From: Trichopria drosophilae | Lineage: Eukaryota > Arthropoda > Insecta > Hymenoptera > Diapriidae | Reading direction: 5' to 3' | Length of the DNA stretch: 64,000 nt | Assembly (NCBI GenBank): GCA_030407085.1 | Contig: CM059584.1 | Coordinates: 146,496,001 to 146,560,000 of the forward strand | Shown: positions 1-13,700 of the stretch, piece after piece | Position numbering within the stretch: the stretch's first letter is position 1 | Layout: each line of letters starts with the position of its first letter | Notes under the pieces: generated by a model | What the model was told of the DNA's origin: nothing | Database searches by the model: none | The model's input: the letters and a program-made list of their open reading frames with translations, nothing else | Program-made: the position numbers and the translations under genes

Positions 1-135
1 CATGACGGTTTGGAGCGACCCTTTTGGTGCCGGATGTATTGGTTCCAGACTATTTGACCTTGGTTTTTGTAGCGAAAGTAATTTTAGATAAAAATTCGTT
101 TAGTAAAATTGGAGAAGCAGAGAAATGGTCACGAA

Positions 136-272
136 ACTAACCTAACCTAACCAGTCAGAACTCTGCCTGCCCCTTATAATGCCTAAAAGAATACGAGTGC
201 CCTAAAACTAATCTAACCTAACCAGTCAAAACTGCGTCTACCACTAATAATGACTAAAAGAATATGGCTACA
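136..272 (+). repeat. Two tandem ~72 bp units carrying CCTAACCTAACC
   Basis: Two adjacent copies share ACTAAyCTAACCTAACCAGTCA, a variable middle, then TAATGmCTAAAAGAATA. The CCTAA pentamer is the complement of the TTAGG telomere repeat of many insects, but only two or three pentamers occur per unit, so this is an interstitial dispersed motif and not a telomere. Confidence 0.6.
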
Positions 273-570
273 CAGGAAAATTTTGCTCGGGGGATTCTGA
301 CGAGGAAATTATTTTCTGGTAAATAAAGTACGGTCACCATAAATACGAAATGTCAGATATGCTTTACTCAAATATTTTAAGAAATTTTCATTGAACACGA
401 AATTTGAGGGCCCGACACTTAAAACATATTTTGTCCTCGGAATCTTAAAGAGAAGCCTCGAATGTAGTAGGTAATAATTTCAATTATTTTAAACTTCGAT
501 TTTAATATCGAATACTTGATTGAAATTGTAGTAAAATGTCTCATTTTAGACATGAGTGGGTTAATGAACT
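270..570 (+). repeat. Dispersed repeat family A, copy 1
   Basis: This copy contains the family core: CTCGGAATCTTAAAGAG, an 'aaCTTCGATTTTaATAtcGAA' block, 'tACTTGATTGAAATTG', and ends with GTGGGTTAA. The same ordered blocks recur near 1130-1370, 9420-9590 and 56690-56885. No coding capacity is visible, so it is probably a non-autonomous element or the end of a larger one. Confidence 0.55.
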
Positions 571-1129
571 GCTTAAAACTTTTTCAATGACATAATATTT
601 CGAGCACGAGTTTAATTATCACAAATTTTATCGCACGTGCTTGACAAGACAGGCATGAGATTGATTCACTTTGGTTAAGTCGACAATGTAATTTTCTATT
701 GTAATGCAGAACAACTTTATTAAAACTTATAAAGAACAATTTATACTATTTTTGTATATCGTTTTCCATTTTATATTGGAAATTTGTTGAAAAATTAATT
801 TTTTCGTTACAGCGTGGGTAAAATGCTATTTTTTACACTTTTGACATTTTTTATTCGCATGTTACCTACACTTGTAACAAAATAGTATATTACGATACAA
901 GTGCGCGAAGTAGGTGATTTGCGCACGAGTGTAACGAGATTTACGATATTTTTTAATTATTAGTTAAATTTAGATTGTTAAAAAAAAGTGCTCAAAATGT
1001 CATCAAAAAAATCTGAAATAATTCTACTTAAATATGGAAAAGCTTATAGTTCTAATGTTAGACTGTCTTGAAATTTTTTATTTTTATGTAATATTTTCTC
1101 CTGTTTTTTTCATTAGAATTCCAGTATTC

Positions 1130-1370
1130 GGATAACTCGAAAAAATGGACAAGAATAAATATTACAAGTGTTTTGGTATTTGTTTTCAAATGTGACGCCA
1201 TATTGGAATTTCTAGTGGTTGAAGATCAATTTTAACCTCGGAACCTTGAAGAATGACCTCGAAGAAAATTGTAGGATACGTACCTTTCAATTTTGTCTCA
1301 GCTTCTATTTTGATACGAAATACTTGATTTAAATTGAAACAAAAAATGCTAATGAGTTAATTTAATAAAA
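1130..1370 (+). repeat. Dispersed repeat family A, copy 2
   Basis: The blocks are in the same order as at 270-570: CTCGGAACCTTGAAGAATGACCTC, an AATTGTAGGATA block, TTTTGATACGAAATACTTGATT, and a terminal GAGTTAA. It is preceded by 'GACGCCATATTGG', resembling the short unit found in other repeats of this window. Confidence 0.5.
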
Positions 1371-1738
1371 ACTGTTTTTTTTTTAAATTAGATAACAAAT
1401 TTTGTTCATGTACGGAACTAGTTCAAGCTGTGATTAAGAACTTTTTTTTTAAAAAGCCTCATTTACATCAAATATTAATGATAAATTATAATATAATTAC
1501 AAGAAAATATTGGAAAAGGTTCAAAGTAAAATATTTTTTACAAAAATTTGAGTGAAATACCTCGGTATGTTTAAATCACTTTCACACCGCGGGTTAAATA
1601 AGTCGCGACTGACGTTTGCGCAGTCTGTAACCTTGCGAAGGGTTCGCCATGTAAATGCACTGTATTCCATTAAAACACTGCATGCACCATTGAAATAGTA
1701 ACCAATCCTACCAATCTAATAAAAGAATTGACAAAGAT

Positions 1739-4700
1739 ATGACAGTATTACCGACAGATGTTCTGGATTTTTCAGAAACTCCTGAACCTGAGGAAGAAGC
1801 TCCACCTGAACCTGAACGACCAGTCTTCACGAAAGAACAACTGAACACGTTGGTCGGTAACTGCCTGCATTTAACATTCCATAATCGATGCGACGTTACC
1901 TAGTTATATATATGTACACAAGATATGATTCGGTGTAGGTAGAGTGGGTTTAGACCTATAAGCGTTCATCTCTCCCTTTCGCTCCATTTACCCAGTGCAT
2001 ACAATTGGTTGGAAAAGTCGCGCTATTTTCAAACTTTCAAGGTATATTTTCATAATTCTGCAATGTTCATAACAGCTGAATATTTTGTAAATAAAATATT
2101 CTTATTTTTATTCTTAGTTCGGTTACTTACTATTGAATTTAAGTTAAAAAGCCTTGAGGAGACCCATTACTGAATTTTCAGCAATATTAAAACATAATAA
2201 AAAAAATTTGTTGCGCATTTTTTTAATTTATTGGATTTAACGGACGGATGAAGAGTAATATTGTTGTGTCCATTTTTGTTTCATATTATGTGGCCACGTG
2301 GTTCGTCTGTGTGCGTATTTCCAAAAATATGCAATTAAGCATTTTTTCCGTGTTTTTAGACACATGCAAATGTTGTATAGGTGTGACATAAAATGTAGCT
2401 TGGAAAAATCGCGGCCATTCCTCCTGGTAAAATTTTCTGTACGAAAATAACCTTTTTGATACACGTGTCCGTAAAGTAGACACTTAGACTCCTTTTAGTC
2501 CGTAAAGTGTGATTTTACGGACTGATCTCTGCACTTTACGGACTAAAACAGTCGGTAAAGTGCCTACTTTTGCGAACAGTGTATATTTGAACTAAAAAGT
2601 GAAAATAGTGAAGTTTTTGGCCAATGCCAAAATAAAGAGAAAATCGGATTTTTTTACAATTTTCTCGGTGTGAGACGCGTGTGATCGAGTGGTTTTATTC
2701 ATTATCATTTTATTTCTCTGTAATTCAAAAAGCCTTTAAAGTTCGGTGTCCTCTTTCTTATAATAGTTCTATCATGAATATTCTTGAATAAGACAATAGT
2801 AGTGTCCTTATGAATGCCGATAATTTTGATATAATAAATATGGCTTCAAATTAATTAGATGGCTAATTTCCGTACAATTGTCGACGGTTAATAAAATTAT
2901 AGAGCAAAATCTTTATGTAATATCAAAAAAGAGCGAACTTTAAAGGCTTTTTGAATTACAGAGAAATAAAATGATAATGAATAAAACCACTCGATCACAC
3001 GCGTCTCACACCCAGAAAATTGTAAAAAAGTCCAATTTTCTCTTTATTTTGGCATCGACCAAAAACTTCACTATTTTCACTTTTTAGTTCAAATATCTTC
3101 AGCTGCGGTAAAAATTTACTTCAGCAATAAAACTGAAGACGACCTGGCAGCTACGTCTTGAAAACATCTTCACAATCCCAAAGGGGCAGTTGGCACTCGC
3201 GAAACAGGATCACGAATCGTTAATTAAATTGATGTTTTTTGAAAAAATTAAAAATAAACTTGAACAGATCTTGATATTTTTCGATCTGGACAGAAGGACT
3301 AAATTTAAATTAAATGCTGGATATTAATTTTGGAGACTTGTCGGAAAAATGAGTACGCGTGTGTTCGGTATACAGGTTTATTGCCATCTAAATACAATGT
3401 GACGCTAGTCGATTTTCAATAAATTTGCGGCCCCTGCGCACAAGATGTCGAAACATTTCAAATGTGCGATGTTTATGTTGTAATTAATTATTTGAAAATA
3501 CAAAATCATATCAGTGTATCAAAAAATAGTGTTCGCTCCTCGGCCGTAACATTTTATGACCTCGGATTGGAGATTGTGCGTCCGAGGACTAGCAATGCCG
3601 GTCCGTAAAATTGAACATTACGGCCTAGGACCGAAAAGGACTATTTTAGTGGGATTATACTAAAATTTAATACTTAGTTTTTATTCTAAGATTACTTCCA
3701 GTCTGTTAGTTCCCAAACAGCCATGATGGCATTGAACAGCTCCAAAACAACAGCCTTAAGTGGTCAAAATTGTCGTTGGGTTTTAATGGTATTGTACGAA
3801 TTTTTAAGATAAATATAGTTATGTAGGAGGCTAATAATTTCTTATTTTGTTACTGTATATTTTTATGATGGGGTTTTCAAACTTCCTTTACCAAGTTTCT
3901 TCAACAATCCTTCCCTTCGTCATGATCTAAAAACGGCTATAGGTATGTAGAATTCTGCATGTAGATCTGGGATGAACAAGGTTAAAAAATTGCACTACAA
4001 ATAATACGTTTACTTGCAGCGATTAAAAGATCACAAAAATAAAATAGTTTCAGCCAGTGATTTTCTAATGAAGTTTGGATCATTTCATTGCAAAAAATGT
4101 CGATTTCGAGACGTTTCTTCACAAAAATAGTTTCAAGATTGAAAAAAGCAATATTATGTGTTTCAAAAGATAGTAATCATGCATTTCTATAAGCCCTTTC
4201 TTCCGTCGTTTAGGTCTAAAAAATAAAACATAATTCAATAAGGTTTTCTGGTTGAGAAACTGTGGGTCTTTTCTAAACTAATTTTTTGCCGAGAATTCGA
4301 ATCTCAAGACAGAATCGACTCCTAAAGTCACAATTTTAAGATATTTTACGTTAAGCACTCGAAAAATGAGTTTTATATTTATTTTTAGGTTATGTACAGT
4401 ATGCAACAAATAGTTACGGTTTCTTATTGAAGAGTCGCTGCATTTAGTACTACACCCTTTAAAATGAACTGTTAGTCGACCACCTAATGTGCACTCTCTC
4501 AAAATTACGTCCATTTTAAATTATGACATTTATCCCAATAACGTCGCGAGTGTTCGCGTAACCCTCCATCATGAAACCGCCAACTTGGAATTCACGATAT
4601 AATTTTTTTTTCTTCATCTACGTACTTAGGGAACCCAGAAACGATTCAAAATGGCCGTAACGTTGGGAGATACATCCTAGCTGGTCTACGATTATCTTAT

Positions 4701-7700
4701 TTTGAAGGGTGAGAGTACTAAGCAGCGCAATTATTAAAAAAGAAGCCACAGAAATTTATCATATTCTGTACATAACCTCAAAAATAACAAAACTACCGTT
4801 GTAGGTAGTTTTTGATCTCGTATTCGGATCCTACGTACAAAATTACTTGGGAAATTATCCAGATTTTCGCAATTATAATACGCGAAGATTTGGTATTAAA
4901 AAGTGTTGAATGCCATACTTACGAATACTTAACCTCAAAATGGTTTCTAAATTTATCATGAAGGATGAAGGTATTCATTCTTATATTAACATTTATGGAG
5001 TAAATAACAGAAGAACAGGACAAATTTAGGTAAAAAATACGGCATGCAATGATAAATTTGAGGGTTATATATGAACTCGTCAGTTAGGTTAGGTACCTAC
5101 AATTTGTAATCATGATTTTTTCATACCAATTCTTCATGTCTTCGTTATACGCACAGATAATCGATATTTGTCTGAGAAAGTGATATGTCATAAGGTCGGA
5201 AAAATCTACTTTTTTACAAAAAATATTCACAATTTTTTTCTACGAAGTTTCCCATCTCCACAGATTCGAAGGACTAAGATTTTCAGACTTTTTTCTGTAT
5301 TGTCTCCACATTAAAATATGTCACACAGATGTTTTATTTGCTAATATAATTACCTAAATGAACCTTTGTGAATTGCAACTGTAATATAAATTATTTATTA
5401 ACAGGTACGATTAGTTAAAGACATTACCGTCCTACCAAATCTCTTGAATTCCCACTGGAACAAAGAATGCGAGTCCATAATTTGCGAATATTTCGAAGAC
5501 CCCAAGAAAACGATTCTCACACTGTATTTTGAAAAAGGTCGTTTGATCGCACTTTTGGATTTTCCAACCGCAACAGACAATGGACTCGTATACTTTCTTC
5601 GATCTCCTTGGCATGTTTACAACGTTGACAATTTTTTGAAAACCGTTACTTTTGGCAGCATAAACGGGAATGTCGAAAATACAATTTTCAAATTTTTGGA
5701 AAACATTTACGCACCAATGGCTATCAAAAACACAGAATGGAGAGAAGGTATCCATTTCATATGAATTTTAAATATTGATAAAAAATTGCCTTTTTTATTC
5801 AAAATTATATAGGAAATTATTTGTCCTCAAGTGTATTAATAAAACATATTTTTCGCACGTAGTGAATTTGATAACTTAACTTACTTATTTTATCTGCACC
5901 ATGAACAAATGTTGGTAAAGTCACCGAATTATAACGTAAACTTCGGTGATGTCGTATGTTGATTAAAAATCCAAAATGACGATGGCTTTTATTAATTAAA
6001 GTTGTACTTAATGTTTTCCAAACGTTAACGAAAATAATTTGAAACGAAATGAAACTCAACTGCATTTATATAGCTTCAACACTTTCGTTATTTCGGTAAA
6101 TTTACTGAGATAACTTTTACTTTGAATAGTACATGTGCTTTTATTCAACTTATCAGAACCATCTCATGATTTATATTAGCGATAAGACGTCTACATTTTG
6201 GAGAGATTGATAAAACGAATTATATAAATAATAAGATCACGTTCGATAGAAAATGTTAAATCGTGATAATATCTTTTTTTCTGAAACGCACGTTTTAGCA
6301 CAAAATTGTTGTCTTCAATAGAATTAAAATTAATCCAACGAATCTTATTTTATAATAAATATTTTCGTAGACGTTTATTTTTCGTTTTGATGTCAGTTTT
6401 TTTTTTATCTCGGAGCATCTTCTAAAGGGTTTTTAATAATTTGAGGATCGAATAATTATCATTTTATATTATTTGATTTTAACATTTATAATATAAATAT
6501 ATTAATTTTTTGACGAATTTTCAATAGTTATTCGAAACGACGTCTTTTCAAGTTTAAACGAATTTTTTATCTGCGCTATGAGACACATCTACCAGCCAAT
6601 GAGTTTAACAATTTTATACATTCCGAGAGAAGGCTTAAATTTAAAAGTGGACAATTTTGTACATGATAAAAGGATAATAAACCACAATGATCCCTATGAA
6701 ATTCAACAAATGAAGACCGAAAGAGAAGAATTTATAGGAAGACTGGACAAAATTGTTCGAACTTGGATACAGCAGATACGAGAAGCTCTTACGGTATTGC
6801 CAATTACTGATGAGAAACTTAAGGACGTTAATGATGAAATAGAATACTGGAACACTAAATGTTAGTTAATTTCTTGCAACAAAATTTATTTTTCAGATAA
6901 TTTTTTCGAATAAACCAACGACAAATAACAATGATTGTTCACAATTGAGATCGTTTAACGAGTGTATTATTTCCGTGTTTGTTCTACCTCATGGGTTTAT
7001 TCAAATACTAAATATGTTCATTAATTAAATGTTTGAATACATTATGTTATCAATATTGAAACTGATCGTAAAAAAAATAATTTTTTCTTCTGACTTTTGT
7101 CCATTGAAATGTACTCGTGTCTAATAAAAAAATCTCTATATCTATAAATATACTAACTTAAAAATTACTAATTGGAAAATGAAAATGGATCACTAATTCT
7201 ATTATTAATCACTTTTACTAATAAATATTGAAAAACTACTAATTTATTTCTAAAAAAACTGTTAAACTAAAATATTCAATTTCTACGTTTTAATTATTTG
7301 AATGTTACTAATAAATTAGTAGTGTTTTACTATTTTCTAGTCTAGTTTAAAAAAATTATTAACTAATAATAACCCACCTTTTATTTTAGATTAGTCGCTT
7401 TCAGCTAATTCAAATTTCGAAAGTAGAATTGTGAAAATATCATACAACCTTTCAATAACAATAATTATATTTTTTTATCTAACGTGTAGCTTATGATTTT
7501 TCTAAATTACTAGTACCGAATTGCAAAAATAGTGTAATTTAAACCCGATCTTGGCACATTTTTATAATGGCTCAGTAATGATTATTAATTGCAGATGACA
7601 ACTTAAGCTGTCTCCAATATCAGCTTAAAAACGAACATGTAGTAAAAATTATCGAAATGTTCGAAGATGCTAATTCCTCCAGTGTGGTAGAGTTTAGACC

Positions 7701-10700
7701 TCTTTGTATAAAAATTCAAAGATCCTTGGAAGAAGCAGCTTCAAATCTGACTCACTTGAATCTTATACTTGAAGCATGTAAAATGTTACAGAGTCCGGAA
7801 AGTATAAATGAGTTCTTGCCAAAAGTCTTGCTTTTTGTAAGATTCGTATGGTTGGAATCGCCCTTCTACAATACCTCGTAAGTGACAATTTCATTGTTTT
7901 GTATTGAATTCGAAATTGTGTACAATACAAAATAAGTTACATACACCGCGAGTAAATGTGCAGTTAATAGCACTATTTTAATGAAAATTCATCGTAGCTT
8001 TACAGTTTCTAACTTTAAATGTTCGTGACTTGCAAAATAGAAGTGGATAAAACCACGTCAATCATGATTTTTTTTCATTGATTTTTAAAAACTTAAAAAA
8101 CACCGGAAAGCGTTTTTTAAATAAGCAGTGTTTACATTTTTTTTTACTACACTTTCGAACAAAATCACAAAATAAAAATTTTTTATATATAAATTAATGG
8201 ACTAAAACTTTAAATGCCCTACTATTTGCAATTCATCAACAAATTTCTCTCTAGGAAAAAAAATTTCTCTACGACTTATTACAGTCTAGTACTAATGATG
8301 CAGTCAGACTTGAATGAAATCTAGACGTCTGGCACATACTGAATATTTCAGAAAATATCATGTTTCCATAGAATTTTACTTTTTGCTCTTATTACATCTT
8401 AAACTTAGTAATGATTTTTATGTGAAAAAAAATGTAAGGAATCAGATCCTCTTCCTTAAAACACTTCAATAATTGTTCAACTTCATAGATTATAATTTAT
8501 TAATTTATTGGAAACAAATCATGATAAAAAGAAGCGTAGGTTATTTTTACTCTTTTTTTTAAAGCACAACTATAAGTTGCCGTCGCTGAAACATAAATAA
8601 CTCATTAGGCAAATTTTGTTTCGATTCTACCTTGAATTGCACCTGCCATAATGTATAAAAAAATTGGATTTAATGCCAGAAAATGTTGCTTTTGGTTTAT
8701 TTGATAGCTGACAAGATTTTAGACATTTGCAATACAAATAATAAATTTAAAAATCTTTATTTATATTTTAATCAACAGAAAAAACATCCAAGCTTTGTTA
8801 AAAGCACTTAGCGTGCGCATCATGGACGTTTGTCGAGGATCTGTTAATTTGGAAGCTGTATTTCATGGAGAAGCTAATAAAACCAAAGAAGCAATGAACA
8901 GCTGTCTAGATTGTTGCAGAAATTACTCAGAAGTTTATGACAACGTAAGTCTTAAAATGTCTTAAAAGTCAGTATAACTTTAAAATGTGTTCCTAATCTA
9001 AAAAATACGTCGGATCATGTAGTTGTTACGGCAAAAATTATTGGATGAATTCTTATATTACTATTATTTCCATTGATTTAAAAAAAAAGTTCTGCTTGGT
9101 TTTGTATATATAACAAACACCATTTTAGAAAGGTTAATTTCTTCGAGCGTGATATATATATAATATTACAGTAGTTTTATTAATAATAAAAAAATGTAAT
9201 AATAATAAAAACATTCAAGGGGCATAAAAGGGCAAGATGTATCCGGAGGGTGAAAGTGGAGATACCAGATTTTAATATACAAGACAGGTTGCATAGATTT
9301 AAAAAAGTATAAATATTAAGTACATTTATATTATGCTTAACGTTTCGTCCTCTTTAGAAAGTTGTGGAAGAACTATTAAAAATCCGTTAAGCGGGTCCTA
9401 AACAAATTTTTTTTTTATTTTTTGGATGATTCTGGACAACGATTCTTACGTCTGAATCTTGCAGAGCGACCTCCAAAATAGTGGGATATGTTTTATATCA
9501 ATTTTTTTCAACTTCGATTTCGATACAAAAGACTTGATTGAAATTAAAGAGAAAAAAGTGTCCTTTCAGGAGTTAATGGGTTAATCTTTGCAATCGTTCA
9601 TCTATACAGGGTGGCCGATTTATCTGAAGACATCGAAATATCTCGAGAACTATGCCCAGAATCAAAAAAGTTGTCGGATGAAAGTTGTTCGACACGAAGG
9701 GGGGCATCCAGAGATAATTAAATTTACCCCCTCCCCCATCCCCTGGAGGTGGAGTGGGGGCAAAAACAATAAAACTTAAATAGGAACCCCCATTTTTTAT
9801 TGCAGATTTGGATTCTCCGGAAAAAAGTACACGAATTTGACCTAGGAGCTATTGCATTTTGGTTCACAGGTGGCGCTGTAATCGATAAAAATCCAAATTT
9901 ATCCGAAGACATTGAAATACCTCGAGAATTATGCACAGAATCAAAAAAGTTGTCGGATGAAAGTTGTTCGACACGAAGGGGGGCATCCAGTAATAATGAA
10001 ATTTAACCCCTCCCCCAACCCCTGGGGGTGGAGTGGGGGCAAAAACAATAAAACTTAAATAGGAACCCCCAGTTTTTATTGCAGATTTGGATTCTCCAAT
10101 ATTGACAATTTTCGCCCGCGTAGCGGATATGGAATACGGTCATTCTAACAAAGCCGGGAAAAAATACATTTAGCGTTACCCAGGAACAACGACGTGGACG
10201 TAGTATTTTTCTGTTCCCTTTGGGGTGCTTGTTTTACGTGAGTCCCCTTGCCTCTCACTGTCTCACTGTTCACTTACTTGAGTAAGTGTTCGAAATGTTG
10301 ACCTTCCACTTCAATGCATTTATTTATTCTTTCTTCAAATGACTTTATACATGATAGAATCATATCTGCAGAAATTTCTGCGTTCCACCATGTTTTCACG
10401 AGTCGTTGTTACTTGTTCATAAACCTTACCTTTTAGGTAACCCCATAGGAAGAAATCCAGAGATGTTAGATCAGGTGACCTCGCAGGCCAATTAATGGGG
10501 CCACCTCTACCAAACCACCTACCATGTAATCACGGTCTAGTATTTCCCTTGCTACTCTTGAAAAATGCGCTGGGCAACCATCATGCTGAAACCACATTGT
10601 CCGTCGGACGTCCATAGCAACATCCTCAAGTAGTAATGGTACTTCTTGTTCTAGGAAATCTCGATATTTTGTTCCATTCAAATTACCTTCAATGAAATAA

Positions 10701-13700
10701 GGACCAATGAGTTTATTTCCTATGATTCCACACCAAACGTTCACCGACCAAGGACGTTGATGATTAACTTGTCGTAACCAATGGGGATTTTCTACGCTCC
10801 AATAATGCATATTATGCCTATTGACGCCACCATGGTTCGTGAATGTAGATTCATCTGAAAATAATACATTAGCAAAGAAATTGTGGTTCGTTTGCATTTT
10901 TTGAAATGCCCATTCACAAAACACCACGCGGTTATGAAAATCATAGCCATCTAGTTCCTGGTGCAGTGAAATGTGATATGGGTGAAACTTATGACGATGC
11001 AATATTCTTTGAATACTGTCTCTGGAAATGCCGGAATCGCGATGTAATTGTCGTGTGCTTACATGTGGATTTTGGTGAATAGCTGCTAGTACAGCTACTT
11101 CGTTAGCTTCTCCTGTAACTGTTAATCTTCGCTTCCTTTTTTTTCATTTGTACGCTGCCATCAGAGTGAAAGGCATTCACAACTTTGTAAAAAAAAGAAC
11201 GCGAGCGAGCATTATCTGGAAAACGCTCAGCATACAACGCAACAGCATCGTCAATATTCCTCTTACATTCACCATAAATAAGAATCATTTCGATTTTTTC
11301 GGGAACTGTAGCAGGATTCATTTTTAACTTGCAATTCGATTTAAGCAATGAAGGGTAGACAAAAAATAGTCACGTAAACGGAAAGTTGTTATTCTAAAAG
11401 CAAAGTGACCTCCGACCGAATTACTACCAATACAATGGACTTCAAAAACAGTCTTACACTGAGAGACCGTGAATACTAAATTTTAATATGGGGATTAGAA
11501 AGTCGTGATATCCATTTACTTCCCTTCAGGAAAGTAGAGAAAAATGTAGGTGAACTGGTTACGTGTGACTCAACTTATGTATAAAATGATATGCTACTTT
11601 ATTTTCGAGTTATGTCGCCCTCTAGCGTTATGTAACAGAACCGGCGCCGGTGATGGCCGAAATGCAAGCGATGTACATGTATGAAACTACGTGAGTTCTC
11701 TCGGGGTCCGGTAGATGGCGACGAAATCCCCAAATGAAGTAAAAGCTTCGTTTTGTTTAATAGAAGCTGGTTTGACCGTCAATGCTCAGCTTATTTATTC
11801 TCATTTCGGAAAAAACATACAGAGAGAGAATGAATGAGCTGAGTGAAGGGACATGACGCGTTTTTTAATGGATTGCGTGATGTCCTCTTTTTGTTTATTA
11901 AATAATAAATTTAAAACCTAAAATGTAATTTTATTGAAGGTAGAAAACTTATTTATAAAATTGCTTCCATATTGTATGCACAATTTTTATGTAATCAGTT
12001 TTGATTTTTAATATGAAGAATATCAATTATTCATAATCTTAATTTTTCGAATGGACATTATTAAAATTTCATATTCAGAATAACAATTTTCGCAATTGAT
12101 ATTACTAAATTCTAATATTAAAAATTCTAATATTAGAATTTTTAATATTAAATTTTCATAAAGGGATCAAATTGTCCCTATTTGCCCCCTGGATGCCCCC
12201 CTTCGTGTCGAACAACTTTCATCCGACAACTTTTTTGATTCTGTGCATAGTTCTCGAGGTATTTCAATGTCTTCAGATAAATTTGGATTTTTATCGATTA
12301 CAGCGCCACCTGTGAACCAAAATGCAATAGCTCCTAGGTCAAATTGGTGTACTTTTTTCCGGAAAATCCAAATCTGCAATAAAAACTGGGGGTTCCTATT
12401 TAAGTTTTATTGTTTTTGCCCCCACTCCACCCCCAGGGGATGGGGGAGGGGGTAAATTTCATTATTACTGGATGCCCCCCTTCGTGTCGAACAACTTTCA
12501 TCCGACAACTTTTTTGATTCTGTACATAGTTCTCGAGGTATTTCAATGTCTTCAGATAAATCGGCCACCCTGTATATGGTGCTCCACGCTTTCTCCTTAA
12601 ACATACATCTTGTCTTTTTCTCTCACTTAAGTCTTTTTACTATTATTAAATTCTGTTACCCCACACATTAAATGACCTGAAAAAAACTACTGTTATATTA
12701 ATTATAACCAAAACCAGCTTTATATTTCAAAATAGAAATAAGTATATGTAAGATTCCTCATTCACTGTTAAAAATTATTATCCGGAATACTTCTTTATGT
12801 ACACAGAGAGAAAAAAGGGTAAATGGAATCAATGAAGAAATACTATAAAGATTTTAATATATGCTAATAGTAGAATTAACAACATAATAGATATGTATGA
12901 ATGCTTTAAGTACCGAAAATAGTAAATGGAACAATTTTATTGTTCTATTTAGTATGGAAATAGATAATTTAACTACTTTCTGTATTAAAGGGCTTTATAA
13001 TTAAAATATCGTTCCATTAACTTGTTTCTTTCTCTCTGTGTAGACATTTCATGGTTTGAGAATCTTCATTCGTATTTTCTTGATGAAACATTACTTAAGA
13101 CATCCTAAAATAATAATACTAATTGCTCTAAAAATGTTCTCGCTGCGCCCTGTCTTATCAGCAGACGAAAATATCCTCCTGCTAACATGCAGCTTCGGTT
13201 TCATAAAATTACCCACCATTATCTCCCACCTAAAATCCCCAGAGAATCTTTTGAGTTTTCGAATTTTTTCTCATTAAAGACAATTCACGTAAGTATATAT
13301 TTTTCCGATATTTTTAACTCACCTCGTTGAATATAAATTTTTCTAAGACTATGATTTTGAAGTTAAGCTAATAATTACGCAATCACTAGGTTAGGCTGAA
13401 TCGCGAAGGTATATTAAGGGGAAAATATTGAATTACAATAAAATGTGTATTTTTTCACTTAAAACCCAAAACCAGCAGGAAACTCGACCACATTGAAATG
13501 AAACGTCACCAATCGAACCCTTTGACAAGCTACAATTTTCACCTTAAACGGTTAAACGGGTCCTTTGCTCAGCAACCATCTACTATTCCCTACTTACACC
13601 AAGTGAATCACAATGAACTCCTTAAATCAGTCGAAATACTTAACACTATCGTTTTCCTCGTGGATCGAGATGAGGTCTTTTATAATATATGCATCAGGGT

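Larger units (their letters stand above)
1..1738. other. Upstream non-coding region of the dynein gene
   Basis: No gene is recognised here. The stretch is AT-rich, holds a short duplicated CCTAA-bearing unit near its start, and has two copies (about 270-570 and 1130-1370) of a dispersed repeat that recurs at 9.4 and 56.7 kb. The last part (about 1560-1738) is less AT-rich and lies just before the first dynein coding exon, so promoter and 5' UTR are probably here, but I see no core promoter motif I would defend. Confidence 0.5.
1857..5414 (+). other. Dynein intron 1 with repeat insertions
   Basis: This non-coding stretch separates the initiator exon from the second dynein exon. It contains a hairpin cluster at 2493-2548, a symmetric foldback element at 2583-3096, and a segment near 4630-4880 whose 'aaATGGCCGTAAC' and 'tACATAACCTC' blocks resemble the foldback at 49.1-49.8 kb. 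Nothing else is recognisable. Confidence 0.6.

Noticed and set aside
136..272. Telomere array
   Set aside because: Only short CCTAA runs within a duplicated non-telomeric unit.
5398..5755. Minus-strand frames of 60 and 107 codons
   Set aside because: Antisense shadows of dynein exon 2.
9724..10006. Mirror-image small frames in the arms of the degenerate rosa-like element (also 12167-12604)
   Set aside because: They derive from the inverted terminal repeat; the two sides encode the same peptides on opposite strands.
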